A DNA stretch of 64,000 nt. Source: Allodiplogaster sudhausi. Its lineage: Eukaryota > Nematoda > Chromadorea > Rhabditida > Diplogasteridae. The DNA is taken from NCBI GenBank assembly GCA_945643635.1, contig CALZFC010000274.1, positions 279,501 to 343,500 of the forward strand. The letters run 5' to 3'. Position 1 is the stretch's first letter; every line of letters begins with the position of its first letter. The notes beneath the pieces were generated by a model, which ran no database searches, was not told the DNA's origin, and worked only from the letters and a program-made list of their open reading frames with translations. This document shows, piece by piece, positions 1-12,461 of the stretch. A program made the position numbers and the translations under genes.

Positions 1-1283
1 AACTTTTCAGAACACAACGGTCGCTAATGAACTACGACTTTACTGCAAAAAGGTGAATATAAAGTGCATTAAGCAGAAAACTCATTTACGTTTGATAGTT
101 CTCTTCATATGTCACGATAATCTGTAGTGTATTTTTTATTCTTTGCGCGCTGTTGTGTATTGCTGAAGAGCGTCATCGCGGTGAATTGATAATGAAAAGA
201 ATTCTTTGGTTATACAATTCGAAGTAATTTTCAACTGCAATTTCTATATTTCAGTATTCAGAGGGGCTCATTAACGTTGATGTTTCTTTTTCCGCACTGC
301 AAGAAGTGAGTTTGCTGAATGACAACCCAACAACGGAGATCGTAGCGATTATGATATCCGAGAGCTTACTTACAATTAGCAATACGGCTCCAGTATGCTC
401 TGCCATATATGCAGGATGGCAGTAACATTGAGAATGTTATCAGACATGACCATGGCCTCCCGATTAATCGTTTAGAAAATTTTTTTTTTATAAAATTTTC
501 TTTCAAGTTATATGTTGTTTGGTTTTGTTTCACGTTTGTTTTCGGTCATTGAGTACATAATGGTTTGTCTCATTTCCTCGTGGGATTTTTGTTTCAGGTT
601 AAAGAGCATGATGGTCAGTGCGCACTAGCTTCCTGAAAAATAATGATCTCTGTTGTTGTATCTTGTTGAGAGGATAATTAAACACAACAAATATTCTCTG
701 CGTTTTGTCTTGACGTCCATTTGCTTCGAAATGTTGGCTTCGTATTCACTGTCCCACCAAAATTTTGCGTCGAGTGTCGCTTATAAATGCGGTAACTTAA
801 GAAATCGATGTTTTCGTACAAAAAAAAAATTTTCCGATGTCCCTAGTATCGAACAACCCCTATCAATCTGATTTGTGGTAAATTCTTTTTTAACTTCTGA
901 CTAGCAATGGCGAAATCGGCAGTCATGAGATGAAATATTTTTTCCTGATATATGTAAATACATACATATGTTGTCTTCCATTTTCCAAAATACTTGAAAA
1001 TTGGAGTTTCGAGATTTTATCAATAAAACATGCTTTGTCATGAAAATGCCATAGTCACCTTTATTGTGGACAATAACTTACTGAATATACCTGCTGCCCG
1101 TCTATCTTCACCGGGGTTTTTTTTTCAAATTTGGGCCATTGTTGATAAGATACACAATCCGAGTTGCTCCTACTCGCATAACATTTTTGGGGATGATGAG
1201 AAAGACGGGTTGATTCTGATATTTAGTTGTGCAGTGTTTCATGACCTTTACCCCCGGGGTACTAAAAGAGAGAATACGGTATG
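1..1283. other. Gene-free left flank, dispersed repeats
   Basis: I see no coding exon here. Bases about 41-345 are a diverged direct copy of about 2465-2580 plus 3215-3255; both share the phrase around 'CAACAACGGAGATCG'. Bases about 540-850 are a diverged copy of 13295-13360 and 13800-13985, and the phrase 'CATTTCCTCGTGGGATTTTT' recurs inverted near 14040. These look like old dispersed repeats. Confidence 0.5.
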
Positions 1284-1568
1284 TGTGCTATGTACATTTG
1301 TATATTGACTCTGTGAGTCCTATTATATTATACTTGTCAACCTGAGTCTCGTCATCGCGGAATAGTATTTAATCCTTCGGCAGGCAGACTCAGTGTCACG
1401 TCCCAGTTCTCAGTTCGTCTCTTCCGGGCACTTCCTTCCTTCTTCCCTCTCGCAATCCATTCCCTCTCTCTCTCTATCCCATCTCCCTCATCTGTTAATA
1501 AACCTCTCTCCCGTCTTTTCTCGTCTCCCGCACTCTATTCCCTGTCCATCTAAGTGAAGGACACAACA
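1284..1568 (+). mobile_element. Solo LTR (copy 1)
   Basis: This block aligns along its length with 19321-19665. Shared landmarks in order are a start at TGTGCTATGTACATTTG (TGTACTATG... in the other copy), a GACTCT..AGAGTCC-like stretch, an AT-rich TATTTAA box, a pyrimidine-rich stretch, an AATAAA polyadenylation signal, and an end at GGACACAACA. The TG...CA ends, TATA-like box and internal AATAAA are what a retrotransposon LTR should contain. No gag/pol lies beside it, so it is a solo LTR. I could not find a target-site duplication, so the exact ends are uncertain. Confidence 0.6.
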
Positions 1569-3310
1569 GAAACTTTTCGAAAGAAATGCGATATTTTTTT
1601 TAAACATTCGACGTGAAATCGAAAGAAAAGGGATAGCAAAAATTTTGACTTTAAAGCCCGATATGAATTTTCTACATTTGAACTCAATTTAAGGTATAAC
1701 TTGAAAGAATTTTTTTTAATAAAAATAAGATTTTCTCCAAACAGTGAATGGAGTCATGTCTGAATATAGCTGTCCGTTTATCATTACCGAGTTCCTCAAG
1801 TTTGGCGCATTCTTGACACATTAAATGAATAGTCAGATAAAATTCTCAAGGTTTGGATACGTCAGTCATCTTGCATCCCGCGTGGACATCTCCTTGAGGC
1901 TTACAGAGAGGCTCTCATAAAATATCTGTGTGCAAATATATGTGTTCGTCTACAAGGAACTACTGTGTGCACTCTGTTTAGCCTCTTTTTTCATTTCTGA
2001 CAAACAAAGTTTGCTTTCTTAAAAATCTGCCGCAATCCGCTAGAGAAATTTTGCCGCACGAGTAAACTAACCTTACAATTTGTCGTCAGTTAATTACAGA
2101 GTTTATTTATTTATTTATTTATTCATACATCAAGTTTAATGATGTGACGACATTTTACAGTGATGTTTCAGTTTGAAAAAGAGTTCCTTGTATCTATATA
2201 TTCTCGTCAACAAAAATTGCTCCTATTTCAAAGTTCAGCACGCATTTTTCGAACAGAATACCCAATGAAAAAGGCTTTGGTACATCTCTTCGCATTTTCA
2301 CGTTTGCATCCTGCATAAATATTGCTGCAGCGATTTCAGATTAGATTAGCGGTGTCCAATAGTCTATCTGCCAAAGGTTACCGTAATACCTTACAATAAA
2401 ATTAAGCCAGCGAAATATAATAAATCGACTTTTCAAGAATATAAAACGCAAATGAACTTCCACTATACTACAAAAAAAAGGTGAATATAAATTGCATTAT
2501 GCGTAAAATCCATTTATATTTATTAGTTCTCTTCATATGTATGTATGTCACGATATGCTGTAGTGCATTTTTTCTTTGGGTTCAGTTCTGTGTAGCGTAA
2601 TTTTTTTATTTATTCAAATAATGATGTGACCACTTATGGAGTGAATCTGGCAAATAAGCTAACGATAAGACAGGTGGAAAGGAAAGAAAAAGTTGATAAC
2701 AAAATATTCATGTGTCGGTGCAGGCGCTCAAAGTATACCTAGAACAGGGAAGTGGAGGAAAGGAGTAAGAGGCCGACAGCAAAAAGGTGATAAAAGGTTA
2801 ATAGTTTATTCAGTCTACGCGTTGTATACTTATGATGCAAAGTATTCTTTGGTTATATTTCAACTGAATCGTTTGAAGTGTAGATCATACGAGGTTCATT
2901 CAAGGATGTATCCGGAGAATAGTTTATTTCTTTTTGGATCAGTTCATTTTGTCGTAAATCATATATTCAGAAAGTTTGAGCGTCTTTCTTCCATTACATT
3001 CCGAGTAAGAGTAATGTGAAAACTGGCGGGTAGAGAATTGGCTTCTGTTGGTCAGAGAGCCGCCCTCATATTTCTCATGCTCTCTTGACAGAGAGATAGG
3101 CAACTTTATGAGGGCGCGCATTCAAACTGGTTCTCTAGCGTTATTATATAGTTATTTGCCGGATACTTCTTTTAATGTGAACTTTTTTTTTTTCCTGCAA
3201 ACAAACAATAAGGAAGGGATTTTGCTGAATGACCACCCAACAACGGAGATCGAATGTTATTATAATATGCTTATGATACCTGTGTGCAAATGTGTGTGTA
3301 TGTCTGTTTT
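1569..3310. other. Gene-free stretch with repeat fragments
   Basis: No convincing exon. Bases 1885-1918 (GGCTTACAGAGAGGCTCTCA) match the terminal sequence of the TTAA-type transposon family seen at 27990, 33801 and 41607. About 2465-3260 repeats the left flank of the window. A TTTA microsatellite lies at 2103-2125. Confidence 0.4.
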
Positions 3311-3837
3311 GTAAGCGCTCTTTTTTGCCTCGTTTTCTTTTTTTCTTCTTAAAATATAACTAAAGGTTACTTTCCATTCAATTGAATAAGTCTGAATGCG
3401 AAAAATTAACGAAAGCGATGCCAGTTTTTGTACTTTCATGTTAAAATCTAATTTATACACGCGCATACACACATAGACTTTCGCTTTTGCAGCTGAATTT
3501 TCTTTCTCATCTTTCTTCCCGATTCACACACTCTCTCTCTCTCTCATAAGAATATTGATATAATTCACTAGTATGCTTACTTTCTCTTAATTCAGCAGTG
3601 ATAATCTTTTGGACGCGTTGTCGGACAAAATGAAACTTCTCTTTGTATTCAGGCTTCCCTTTCAATTCATCCCTACTCCTCTGTAACCCTCTTTCTATTG
3701 TGGCTTCTTTACTTTTGATGCAGGACCTTTGTGCATATTACAAACGAACTTCGCTTAAATTGTGATAAAGTAGAGAAATTATTATGAAATCAGTTCAATT
3801 ATAAAATAATATTTTTTGAATTCCATAGACGCATTGA

Positions 3838-6100
3838 ATGGAGGATCATCACGAGATCGACACTGATCACCATGCACATCCGGTAAGGGATCATTAGGAT
3901 TATAGACTACATTTGTATGTTAAATTTCTAGACAAACATTCATACATAAGTTGATACAACCAAATAAAGTTTGAATTTTAATTTAATTAATTAATTAATT
4001 AATTAATTAAGAATGACTTGGCATACGAATGGCTGGAGTGGACAGTGTGTTTATTGAACGTCGCATTGGGTGCAGTAACCTTTCCGCTGGCTCTGCTCGT
4101 CTACCGCCGTCTTCTCACTTCCAAGGCATTGCACAGCCCCATATTCCGGATCATCGCCTTCAACGGGATCAGCGTTAGGATTACATGCCTTTTAACTTAT
4201 TTTCCTTCTGCTTCGTGCTCTTGCACTTGTTTCAGATCGGATGAGATCAATGTATCATTTGCTTACAAACAAGACTTTTGCTTATTTACTGCCCACGACA
4301 ATCTTATCGATAATTTGTAATCCTGCGGGTTTTTATTGAAACCTTTATTGAGGACTTCATTATGTATCTACTCATTATGCTTTTCGTGCAGTTCCTCTCC
4401 TGGCCGTCCTGGAATCCTTGGTTAAAGATTTTCCTTAAAAGAAAAAAAAGCGTATTTCTAAACCCAGTTTTGTAGGTTCCATTTCTTGTCAATCTGGCAA
4501 TTGGCGAGAACGACTCAGGCGTTGTTCTACTATGTACAGGTTTCATTTTAAACACATTATCATACAAAGAATACTGCGAAACCCATCTATGACATTTACA
4601 TTGAATTCTCACAATATGTACTTTAGTTACATTTCATGAGAAAACAAAACCATTATTTTTGCTACATTGCTTCTCGGTTTTCGTTACCAGGCCGTCCAGG
4701 TTCTCAGCGCACTTTCCATTGCTCTCAATCGACTTATTATTGTGGTTGGATTGAAGAAGACGTCAGTAAAACAGGTTAGAAAATATTTTTTACTTTGATA
4801 TTAACAGTCAATAGTTTAAAGGTTCCTTGCTCAATTAGAGATAATGCAATCTGCTTGAGTACGAGTCCATTGTCGTTCACTCTTCTCTTGCCGGCACCTT
4901 TCTCCTTTCTCTTCTCGTCGCCGTTCCGATGCTCTTCTTCGACTTTGAATTAGTGCAAGTCGACAGAGGCGATGGCCAGCATGTATTCGTTCTAGAGGAG
5001 CCGCCACATGAAACGTTTGAGGTTTGCCTATCAAAATTGACTAAATTCAGTAGTGTTAAGGAGGTAGATCACCTAAAAAAATGTATACAGGTTAAAAATG
5101 TCGCTTCCAGCCTGCGAGGCACTCTCTCAATTTCGCGTGTTATTTTACAAATGCTCTTCATGAAAAAATAGCACGCGCAACTGAGAGTGCGAATGGCACG
5201 TGGCAATTTGAAATCCCCCAAATTTCTTCGCGGTGATAGCCCTCCTTCTAGATTAAAGCAACGATAAAAATGCATGCATAGAATTCCCTCTCTCGATCAG
5301 CCTGTCGAGTTGGCACAAACCATTGCTTTCTGCTCGGTGACGATGGCGACTTTCGTCGCGAACCTCGTCCTCGTTGCTGTGACGATTCCGCTAAGGAAGA
5401 ATCTACTGGTGAGCTGTTGAAAAAAACAACAACATTTTCTGTTATAAATATCTACGGTTTTCTTTTTCCCGTGCGAGTATGCTCGGTTTTTTCCCACAAT
5501 CGGCCTGATATAACGATGAATTGTTAAACTGTATGCTGGTTAGCAAATATTTTCCGAGTAATTTAATTTTCTTTGCCGCTTTCAGAACGTTCGACACAAT
5601 CCAGAGCAGGGCGTCGTTGTCACGTCAGCGACTGCCTTCGCAACCTTTGCCCTCTACTACTCGACCAATGTTAGAACTGAGATTGCATTTCGAGCCTAGA
5701 GTTGCTGCTCTTGTTTCCCATGTATTTCATGACAAGATTTCAAAAAGAGCAGAATCAAAGTTGGCACGATGCCAACTGATTTCAGATGATCGCCATCCAT
5801 GTAGGAAACGTCCTGATGCTCGAGCTGGTGCCTCTCTTTCATACCATCTCATGTGTCGCGCCATTCTGGTTCGTGCGTACATATATAGACATGTATTTTC
5901 CTTCTAGTTTTGCCAATCCGACTATAGCTTTTGCTCTTTTGAGAATCTCTTTTTGAACAGCTTCAATTAATCTCTATCTCTTCTTTAAGTCTCTCTTACT
6001 CTCTCACTCTCTCTCTCTTTCTCTCGCTCTCTGTCTCTCTCTCTTTGTTATGCTTTTGAAATAATCTCTTTCTGAATACCTTTCTCCCCATCTCTCTCTA

Positions 6101-6135
<35 letters not shown>

Positions 6136-6324
6136 GTTCTCTCTTTCTTTTCCATGTGTCTCATCGTCTTCATGCCGACGCTCCGTAGTTGGCTGCTCGA
6201 TGTCCTCGTCTGTCGTCATCGTCTGGCCAATCAGACAGTTTCCATTTCTACGCGGCCAATCCGAGCTGCTACATTGGCAAGGACATTTCCTACCAGCACC
6301 CAAGCATCTAGTGGGACGTTATAA
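3838..6324 (+). CDS. Serpentine (7TM) chemoreceptor-like gene, copy 1
   Basis: Probable G-protein-coupled chemoreceptor of the nematode serpentine superfamily, expected in the membrane of sensory neurons. Exons I can place: 3838-3882, 4012-4173, 4353-4420, 4476-4539, 4691-4774, 4860-5021, 5301-5408, 5586-5669, 5786-5872 and about 6154-6324 (stop TAA). Where neighbouring exons can be checked, phases agree. Hydrophobic segments include WTVCLLNVALGAVTFPLALLVY (TM1), the exon with FLSWPSWNPW, SALSIALNRLIIVVG (TM3 with the typical LNR motif), AGTFLLSLLVAVPMLFF and VTMATFVANLVLVAV. The tail is LIVFMPTLR followed by a Ser/Thr/Arg-rich C terminus. Problems: the piece between TM1 and FLSWPSW (about 4200-4345) does not join in one frame, and no AG acceptor precedes the last exon. 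It may be a functional gene with an exon I misplace, or a recent pseudogene. The subfamily (Srv, Srg or Srx type) is not resolved. Confidence 0.7.
5105..5255. repeat. Palindromic MITE-like repeat in receptor intron
   Basis: Two inverted halves (GCACTCTCTCAATTTCGCGTG and its near complement CACGCGCAACTGAGAGTGC) flank a short centre, ending near GGTGATAGCCCTCC. Related sequence (cgcactctcattctgg..., ending in cggtgatcgtcct) occurs at about 10370-10510, 47480-47645 and 52225-52415. Because both receptor copies carry it at the same place, it predates their duplication. Confidence 0.55.
5990..6150. repeat. CT-rich microsatellite
   Basis: Imperfect (CT)n/(TCTC)n tract in the last receptor intron. 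The matching purine tract on the other arm is at 9709-9765. Nothing coding. Confidence 0.9.
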
Positions 6325-6460
6325 AATGATAGAAACATCTCGAAGTAATAAAGCAAACAAAACATTTTCCGTTTATTTTTCAATGGGATCTCTCATTGTC
6401 AAGTGAATTAGCATAGAACACTATGTTCTCTGAATTTATAGACATTCCAAGCGACTGTAT

Positions 6461-7282
6461 ATTTTTTGAGTGGGATGCTGCTAACGTGTAAAATACAAGA
6501 CATTGTTTGTTTTATGCATAAATATATATGCAGAGGTCTTCGTTTCGTTTGCAGTAGATACAAATCTATATTTTTATATCCATTAGATCTCAATTAATCA
6601 GATGGGCACCTTTGTTTCATTTCGAATTTCTCGCAGATTGTGCCATAATAATTGGTTATCATTGAAGCCTATTGAAAATGCATTTATCGTACATGAAAAA
6701 AGAATTTCAAGATAAAATGTCACTGTTCGATTGCAAAAATAAATAGTAAGAAATAGGTGAGGGGCGGGGGGAGGGGTTCACACCGAAATATCAAAAGCAG
6801 ATAAACTATATTTTATTTACGCATACCGTAGTGATAAGTGGAGCAAAGTTTAGCAGGTGATATAAATGCAATAAAGGTATATGTATGAGCTGAATGGACA
6901 GATCATACAACAACCGGAGGCTTATTATTGGCGATTGAATGAAATAACTTGACGACGCGAATAAAGAAGGAGTGAGAACAAGCTTTCAATCGACACGTTA
7001 TGTAAGCAAGATTAACCGAAAGACCACGAGTTCGCGAATGACGAAAATGGAAGTGATGGGAGTGTTTAAGGCACACTTTTCTTGTTTAAGGCACACTTTC
7101 TACATATGTCCAAATTTAAGGCGACGAGCAAGGGTGAAATCAAAATCTTCACGACGCGCTCTAAGAGAAGGGAGGGAAATGATGCGGTTCCTTTCCTCGC
7201 TAGGAGGGACGGAAAATGCAGCATAACCATAACATCGACGGAAATTTACTCATGTGAATTAATTCTGGACCTTTTCTAAAAC
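6461..7282. other. Spacer of inverted duplication, left part
   Basis: Sequence between the two arms, not duplicated. No gene recognised. It contains a G-rich stretch (6763-6777) and a small tandem of 'GTTTAAGGCACACTTT' near 7065-7100. Confidence 0.4.
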
Positions 7283-7948
7283 GCGGTTATCTTTTAGTAA
7301 GTAAGGAGAATAGACAGTCGTACAATTTTCTAATATGGAACGGACATAGATGGTACATATAAGCAGATAAAAGGACATTCTTATTACGAGTGCGGAGTGA
7401 CCGAAGGAAGAGATGTGCCTTTGCGAGGGCAGAATTGGCAATTTTATTACAATCTAGAGAAAGCGATAAGCGGTCATCGATAATTATGCCTAGATCGCTA
7501 TGGAATCGACCGAAGAGAGTGGAGTGCCATTAAGCGTATAATTTGAGGGTTTGTTTCTACCAATGTGGAGTACAGAGCATTTCTCTACGGCCTGGGGAAG
7601 CTGCCAAGTGTCAGCCCATAGAGAGACTACGTCAATGGCGAACTGAAGATCGGGATTGGTGTGAGATGGAGGAAAAGACCGAATTATTTTGAGATTATCA
7701 GCGAAGCAGCGAGAAGTTGCGCTCTGAGCGGAGACAAGAGAAGGGAGGTCGGCAGTGTAAATGATGAAGAGGAGGGGCCCAATAACGGTGCCTTGAGGGA
7801 TACCGCTTGTAACAGGACGGGCAGTTGATAGGGAGAGGGCGAGGGTGCAGTTGTCTGATGTAAAGGAGCTAGAGAAGGTAACAGAAAGAATATTTCCAGT
7901 TAGAGAGAGCATTCTTCTTTTTTCTCTGCCACTCTCAATCATCCTCAA
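7283..7948 (-). pseudogene. Non-LTR retrotransposon reverse transcriptase remnant
   Basis: Read on the minus strand, the first part (7948 to about 7490) contains VTSGIPQGTVIGPLLFIIY, the conserved reverse-transcriptase block with GxxQGxxxxPxLF. It is followed by CFADNLKII, where the catalytic YADD/FADD box has changed to FADN. After an in-frame stop near 7490 the same protein continues in the next frame (DLGIIIDDRLSLS, then LRSLRTRNKNVLLSAY), matching the thumb region of LINE elements. The piece is truncated at both ends, frameshifted and active-site-mutated, so it is dead. It lies almost exactly at the centre of the inverted receptor duplication. Confidence 0.8.
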
Positions 7949-8167
7949 TTAAATTCCAATTCTCTCCCTCTCTCACGTCCACCCCTCTTTCAAATTCTTA
8001 TATATTATTTAAACATATAAATCTAAAAGTTACGAAACAAATCTATATAATTAAGAATTCCCCTACAAGGATCAATGTTCTATTTCGTATCAAAATTCAT
8101 TTTAAATCAAACAAAAAATTGTATAGCAAAATTATGTTGAAATTAATAAAATTTGAATTCATTTCAG

Positions 8168-8270
8168 CCATTCGTCCAAGAAGCAGACGGCTGGCAACGA
8201 GAGCAGCATCTGCTATTTCATCCTCATCCTCCTCCAAACAATAAGCGTCGTTGTCGTCTTAGCCTCGTGA
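8168..8270 (+). other. Possible orphan terminal exon with one TM segment
   Basis: After a good acceptor (ATTTCAG at 8161-8167) one frame reads a polar stretch (HSSKKQTAGNESS), then a hydrophobic run (ICYFILILLQTISVVVVLA), then a stop. It resembles the last exon of a membrane protein. No upstream exon is visible, so this is a weak call. Confidence 0.25.
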
Positions 8271-9394
8271 ACACTTGCCGCCCTGGTCATCAAGCACTTC
8301 TGGCCTGTCCGACGACAACGGATGACAACAGGCCAAAACTGGAAGCTGCGCGAGAAATGGAAGCTGCAAAAATAGTTTTTTTTTTAAATATATTTTCAAG
8401 GTGTTAAAATAATACATAGGAATTTGAAAGAGGGCTAATTGTAAGAATGACAGAGTCATTGAATGGAATCATGATTCAGGAAGATTGGGAGTGTCAGAAA
8501 AAAATGGGAAAAGGGGCAAGGAGAACCAGCAGGCTTTCGCCAGTTAGGAATTGTAGCGATGCCGACCACTCGCCGTGGGAGAGCAAGCGAAGAGTGTCGG
8601 GAAACTGTCGGAATGAGACGGATTGAGCGAAAAGAGCAAGACTCTAAATTCAATTTATTTATTTATTTATTTACATGCGTTTTCAAGGTGTAAAAAAAGC
8701 TAAAGCTTTGCCTAATGGTGAACAATCATATAGAAACTGACTATTTATTCGATCAATTTTAGCACATGGCAATATGTGCAAATACCTACAGAAAAGAAAT
8801 CATTTTAACGGTCTTCGCTATTTCCTCCTTATAATCCTGAGTTACGCCCAATTTTTGTTAGAGCAAATGGAAACTGCTCGAAATGTGTAAATTTCCATAA
8901 TTAAAGGAATCATTTTCTTTAGCTGATCACATACTTTCTTTGTTTTGATTCCGGATATTCCCACTTAAGTGTGCAAGTTAAGACAGATCTGTTCGTCTGC
9001 TTTCTACTCTCACGAAAATGTGAATTTATTCTCATGTACAGATGACTATGTGTGAATGTATGAATGTTTAGTTATATAATGAATGCTCTAATGTGATTCA
9101 TATAATGCTCTCGTTCTCTCTCTCAATCTCTCTACCTCTCTCATCTCTCTCTCCTCTCTCTTGCTCTCTGCATTTGAATCTGTCTCTCTATCTCTGTGTG
9201 CAGGCCGTCATACACTCTCTGTATCTGCAAACACATATTAGATTTTCTAAACCCTCCCCCCGCTCGTTACCTATTTTTTATACTAATTTTTCAATTGGTA
9301 ATTGAACGACGACATGTTCATGCTGCCAAATTCAAATACGTTATTTCATGTACGATAACACGATTTTTGAAAGAATACTCAAATAATATACAGT

Positions 9395-12300
9395 CGGTAG
9401 GAATATCTGTAAATTAAGAAAACGTAGAGATCTAAGTATGCTAATTCACTTGACAATGAGAGATCCCATTGAAAAATAAACAAAAAATGTTTGCTTCATT
9501 ACTTCGAGATGTTCCTACATTTTATAACACCCCACTAGATGCTTGCGTGCTGCTAGGGATTGTCCCTGCTAATGTAGCAGCTCGGATTGGCCGGATGTTG
9601 ATGGCAGCTGTCTGATTGGCATGGCGATGACGACAGAGGAGGCAATCGAGCAGCCAATTACGGAGCGTCGGCATGAAGACGATCAGACACATGGAAAAGA
9701 AAGAGAGAACAGAGAGGAAGGGAGAGAGAGAGAGAAAGGAGAGAGAGGAGAGAGAGAAATTAATTGAAACTGTTCAGAAAGAGACTTTCTAAAGATTAAA
9801 AGCTATGATCGTATTGTCAAACGGGAGGGAAAAAAACAAACATGTGTACGTACGAACCAGAATGGAGCGACACATGAGATGGTGTGAAAGAGAGGCACCA
9901 GCTCGAGCATAACGGCGTTTCCTGCGTGGATGGCCACCATCTAAAATTCAGAAGGCATCGTGCCAACTCTGCGTCGGCTCTTTTTGAAATATTGAAAACA
10001 AAATTGTTGTGAAAAAGCGGCGGAAACAAGGGTGCAGGCCGATTATGGGAAAGAAAAAGAGAGAAAATGTGAAATTGCAAAAAAATTTTAAAAAGTCTAT
10101 CCGGTTGATTCAAGCATTAATGAATGGTCGAGGGATTCTAGATGGGAATGATTTCGACGATTCCTCACCTGAAGGAGTCTAACGAAGTGGCCGCAGATAG
10201 AAATTACACAAAAAAATTTCAACTGCTTACCAGTAGATTCTTCCTTAGTGGAATCGTCGCAGCAACGAGGACGAGGTTCGCGATGAAAGTCGCCATCGTC
10301 ACCGAGGAGAAAGCAATGGTTTGTGCCAACTCGACCGGCTGACCGAGAGAGGGAATTCGATGCACTTTTATCGTTGCTTTATTCTTATTGGAGCGCGATC
10401 ACCGAAAATGTTTTGTGATTTCAAATTGCCGCGCGGCCCCTCGCGCTCTCATTAACGCGTGATATTTTTTTGAAATAGCACGCTAAAATGATAGGGTGCC
10501 TTCTCGCAGAATACGATTTTAGGAGATCTTTAAACTGCATAAACTACTGATAACCAACTTTGGTTATGCAAACCTGAAAAGTTTGATGCGGCGGCTCGTG
10601 CAGTACGAATACGCGATGGCCATCACCTCTGTCGACTTGCACGAATTCAAAGTCGAAGAAGAGCATCAGAATAGAGACGAGAAGAGAAAGAAGGAAGGTG
10701 CCGGCGAGAGACGAATGAACTACGAGGGACTCGTACTGAAGATTACATTCTTATTCTTAGAATTGTACAAGGAAGATCTTTTAAACTATTACTTATATTC
10801 CTTCTCATGAAATTGTCAAAGTAATAAATATTTCTAGCCTGTTTCACTGATGTTTTCTTCATTCCAACTACGATAATAAGTCGATTGAGAGCAATGGAAA
10901 GTGCGCTGAGAACCTGGACGGCCTGGTAACAAAAAATTATGATTATTTTATCTTTAAATGTAACAAAATCGAAACTACAGTACATACATATTGTGAGAAT
11001 TTGCGAATGTCATGTGTATCGCGAATTTCTTGTGTGATAATGTCGTTAAAATGAAACCTGTACATAGTAGAACATCGCCTGAGTCGTTCTCGCCAAATGC
11101 CAGCTTGACAAGAAATGGAACCTACCAAAACTGGGTTTAGAAATGGAACATGTTTTAGAAGAAGATCTTAAACCAAGGATTCCAGGACGGCCAGGTGAGG
11201 AACTGCCCGAGAAGCATTATGAACAGATACATAATGAAGTCCTCAAGACATTTTTGAATATAAAAAACCTGCCGCATTGCAGATTATGGATTCGTGGGCA
11301 GTAAATATTAAATTGATGGTGAGCTGTCTCAACGTTTTTAAATAAGCGCAATATAGCCAAGCAGTCGGAGAATAACTTAAAACGGATGTAATCCTAATGC
11401 TGATCCCGTTGAAGGCGATGATCCGGAATATGGGGCTGTGCAATGCCTTGGAAGTGAGAAGACGGCGGTAGACGAGCAGAGCCAGCGGAAAGGTTACTGC
11501 ACCCAATGCGACGTTCAATAAACACACTGTCCACTCCAGCCATTCGTATGCCAAGTCATTCTTAATTAATTGATTAATTAAATTAATTAATTAAAATAAA
11601 AACTTTGTTTTATTTCGTTTGCTTATATCAATTATGAATGTTTGTTTAGAAATTTAATATACAAATGTAGTCTATAATCTTTATGATCCCTCACTGTTCG
11701 CATATGGTGATAATAGTCGACCGCGTGATGATTCTCCATTCAATGCTTCTTTGGAATTAAAAAATATTAAGTTATAATTGAACGTATTTCCAAATAATAA
11801 TTTCTCGACTTTATCACAATTTAAGCGGAGTTCCAGCATGTCTTTTCCATTTCCACGGTCTCCACTCCACGGCTCTTCACTCCACGGCTCTTCTTGTAAT
11901 CACCACTTGGATGCGAACCGCAGTCATGAAACCCGATGCCTTTCATCTTTCCTTCACCCACCGGGCCCAGTCCCTGATTGTGGAATAAACTTTGAAACTT
12001 TGAAGCGGAGTTCGTTTGTAATGGATACGTCAAAAAGTAAAGAATATGCCAGCCACATTAGGAATTGGCTTTCAGAGGACAGAATTGATAGGGAAGCATA
12101 AATACAAAAAGAAGTTTTATTTTGTCCGACAACGCGTCCAAACGATTATCACTTGCTCACGTCCTGCAGAATTTAGAGAAAAGTAAGAATAATAGTGATT
12201 TATATGTATCTATGTACTTACATACAGCATATGAGAAAGAGGGCGTGGAATGGGGAATATAAATGAGCAAAAGAAAGAAAATGCAACTGCTAAAACTAAA

Positions 12301-12461
12301 GTTGATAATTCTCTGTGTGGGTATAATTAATTTTTTTCACATGAAAGTACCAAAATTGGCATCGGTCTCGTTAATTTTCGCTGTATTCAATTGAATGGAA
12401 AGAAACTATCTTTAAGTTTAAGGAGCAAATGAAAAAAGGCTAAAAAGAGTGCTTACAGCAG
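9395..12461 (-). repeat. Right arm of receptor-bearing inverted duplication
   Basis: Reverse-complement copy of about 3311-6460, including flanks on both sides of the gene. The AT-rich (TTAA)n tract of intron 1 and the 'GTCCGACAACGCGTCCAAA' phrase upstream of the gene are shared. The arm ends beside a palindromic MITE. Confidence 0.85.
9522..11739 (-). pseudogene. Serpentine receptor copy 2, probably decaying
   Basis: Inverted paralogue of the receptor at 3838-6324, with start codon at 11739 and stop TAA at 9522-9524. Recognisable parts include 11695-11739 (start exon), 11399-11560 (TM1, nearly identical to copy 1), the exons with FLTWPSWNPW and SALSIALNRLIIVVG, LVVHSSLAGTFLLSLLVSI, MLELVPLFHTISCVAPFWF and LIVFMPTLRNWLLD. 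Signs of decay: the position of the exon 2 donor reads AGCATTAGG where copy 1 has AGCGTTAGG, removing the GT. The segment after it has lost about 7 bases relative to copy 1, shifting frame. As in copy 1, no AG acceptor is near the last exon. Much of the protein is otherwise conserved, so loss of function would be recent. Confidence 0.6.

Larger units (their letters stand above)
3311..6460 (+). repeat. Left arm of receptor-bearing inverted duplication
   Basis: This segment recurs in reverse complement at about 9395-12461. The match runs from the flank (GTAAGCGCTC...GCCT against AGGC...GAGTGCTTAC) through a receptor gene to the 'TTCACTTGACAATGAGAG' phrase downstream of it. Coding exons are close to identical in places (exon 2 differs by a few bases in 162), while introns are more diverged and carry indels. 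The 2.9-kb spacer is not duplicated. Confidence 0.85.
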
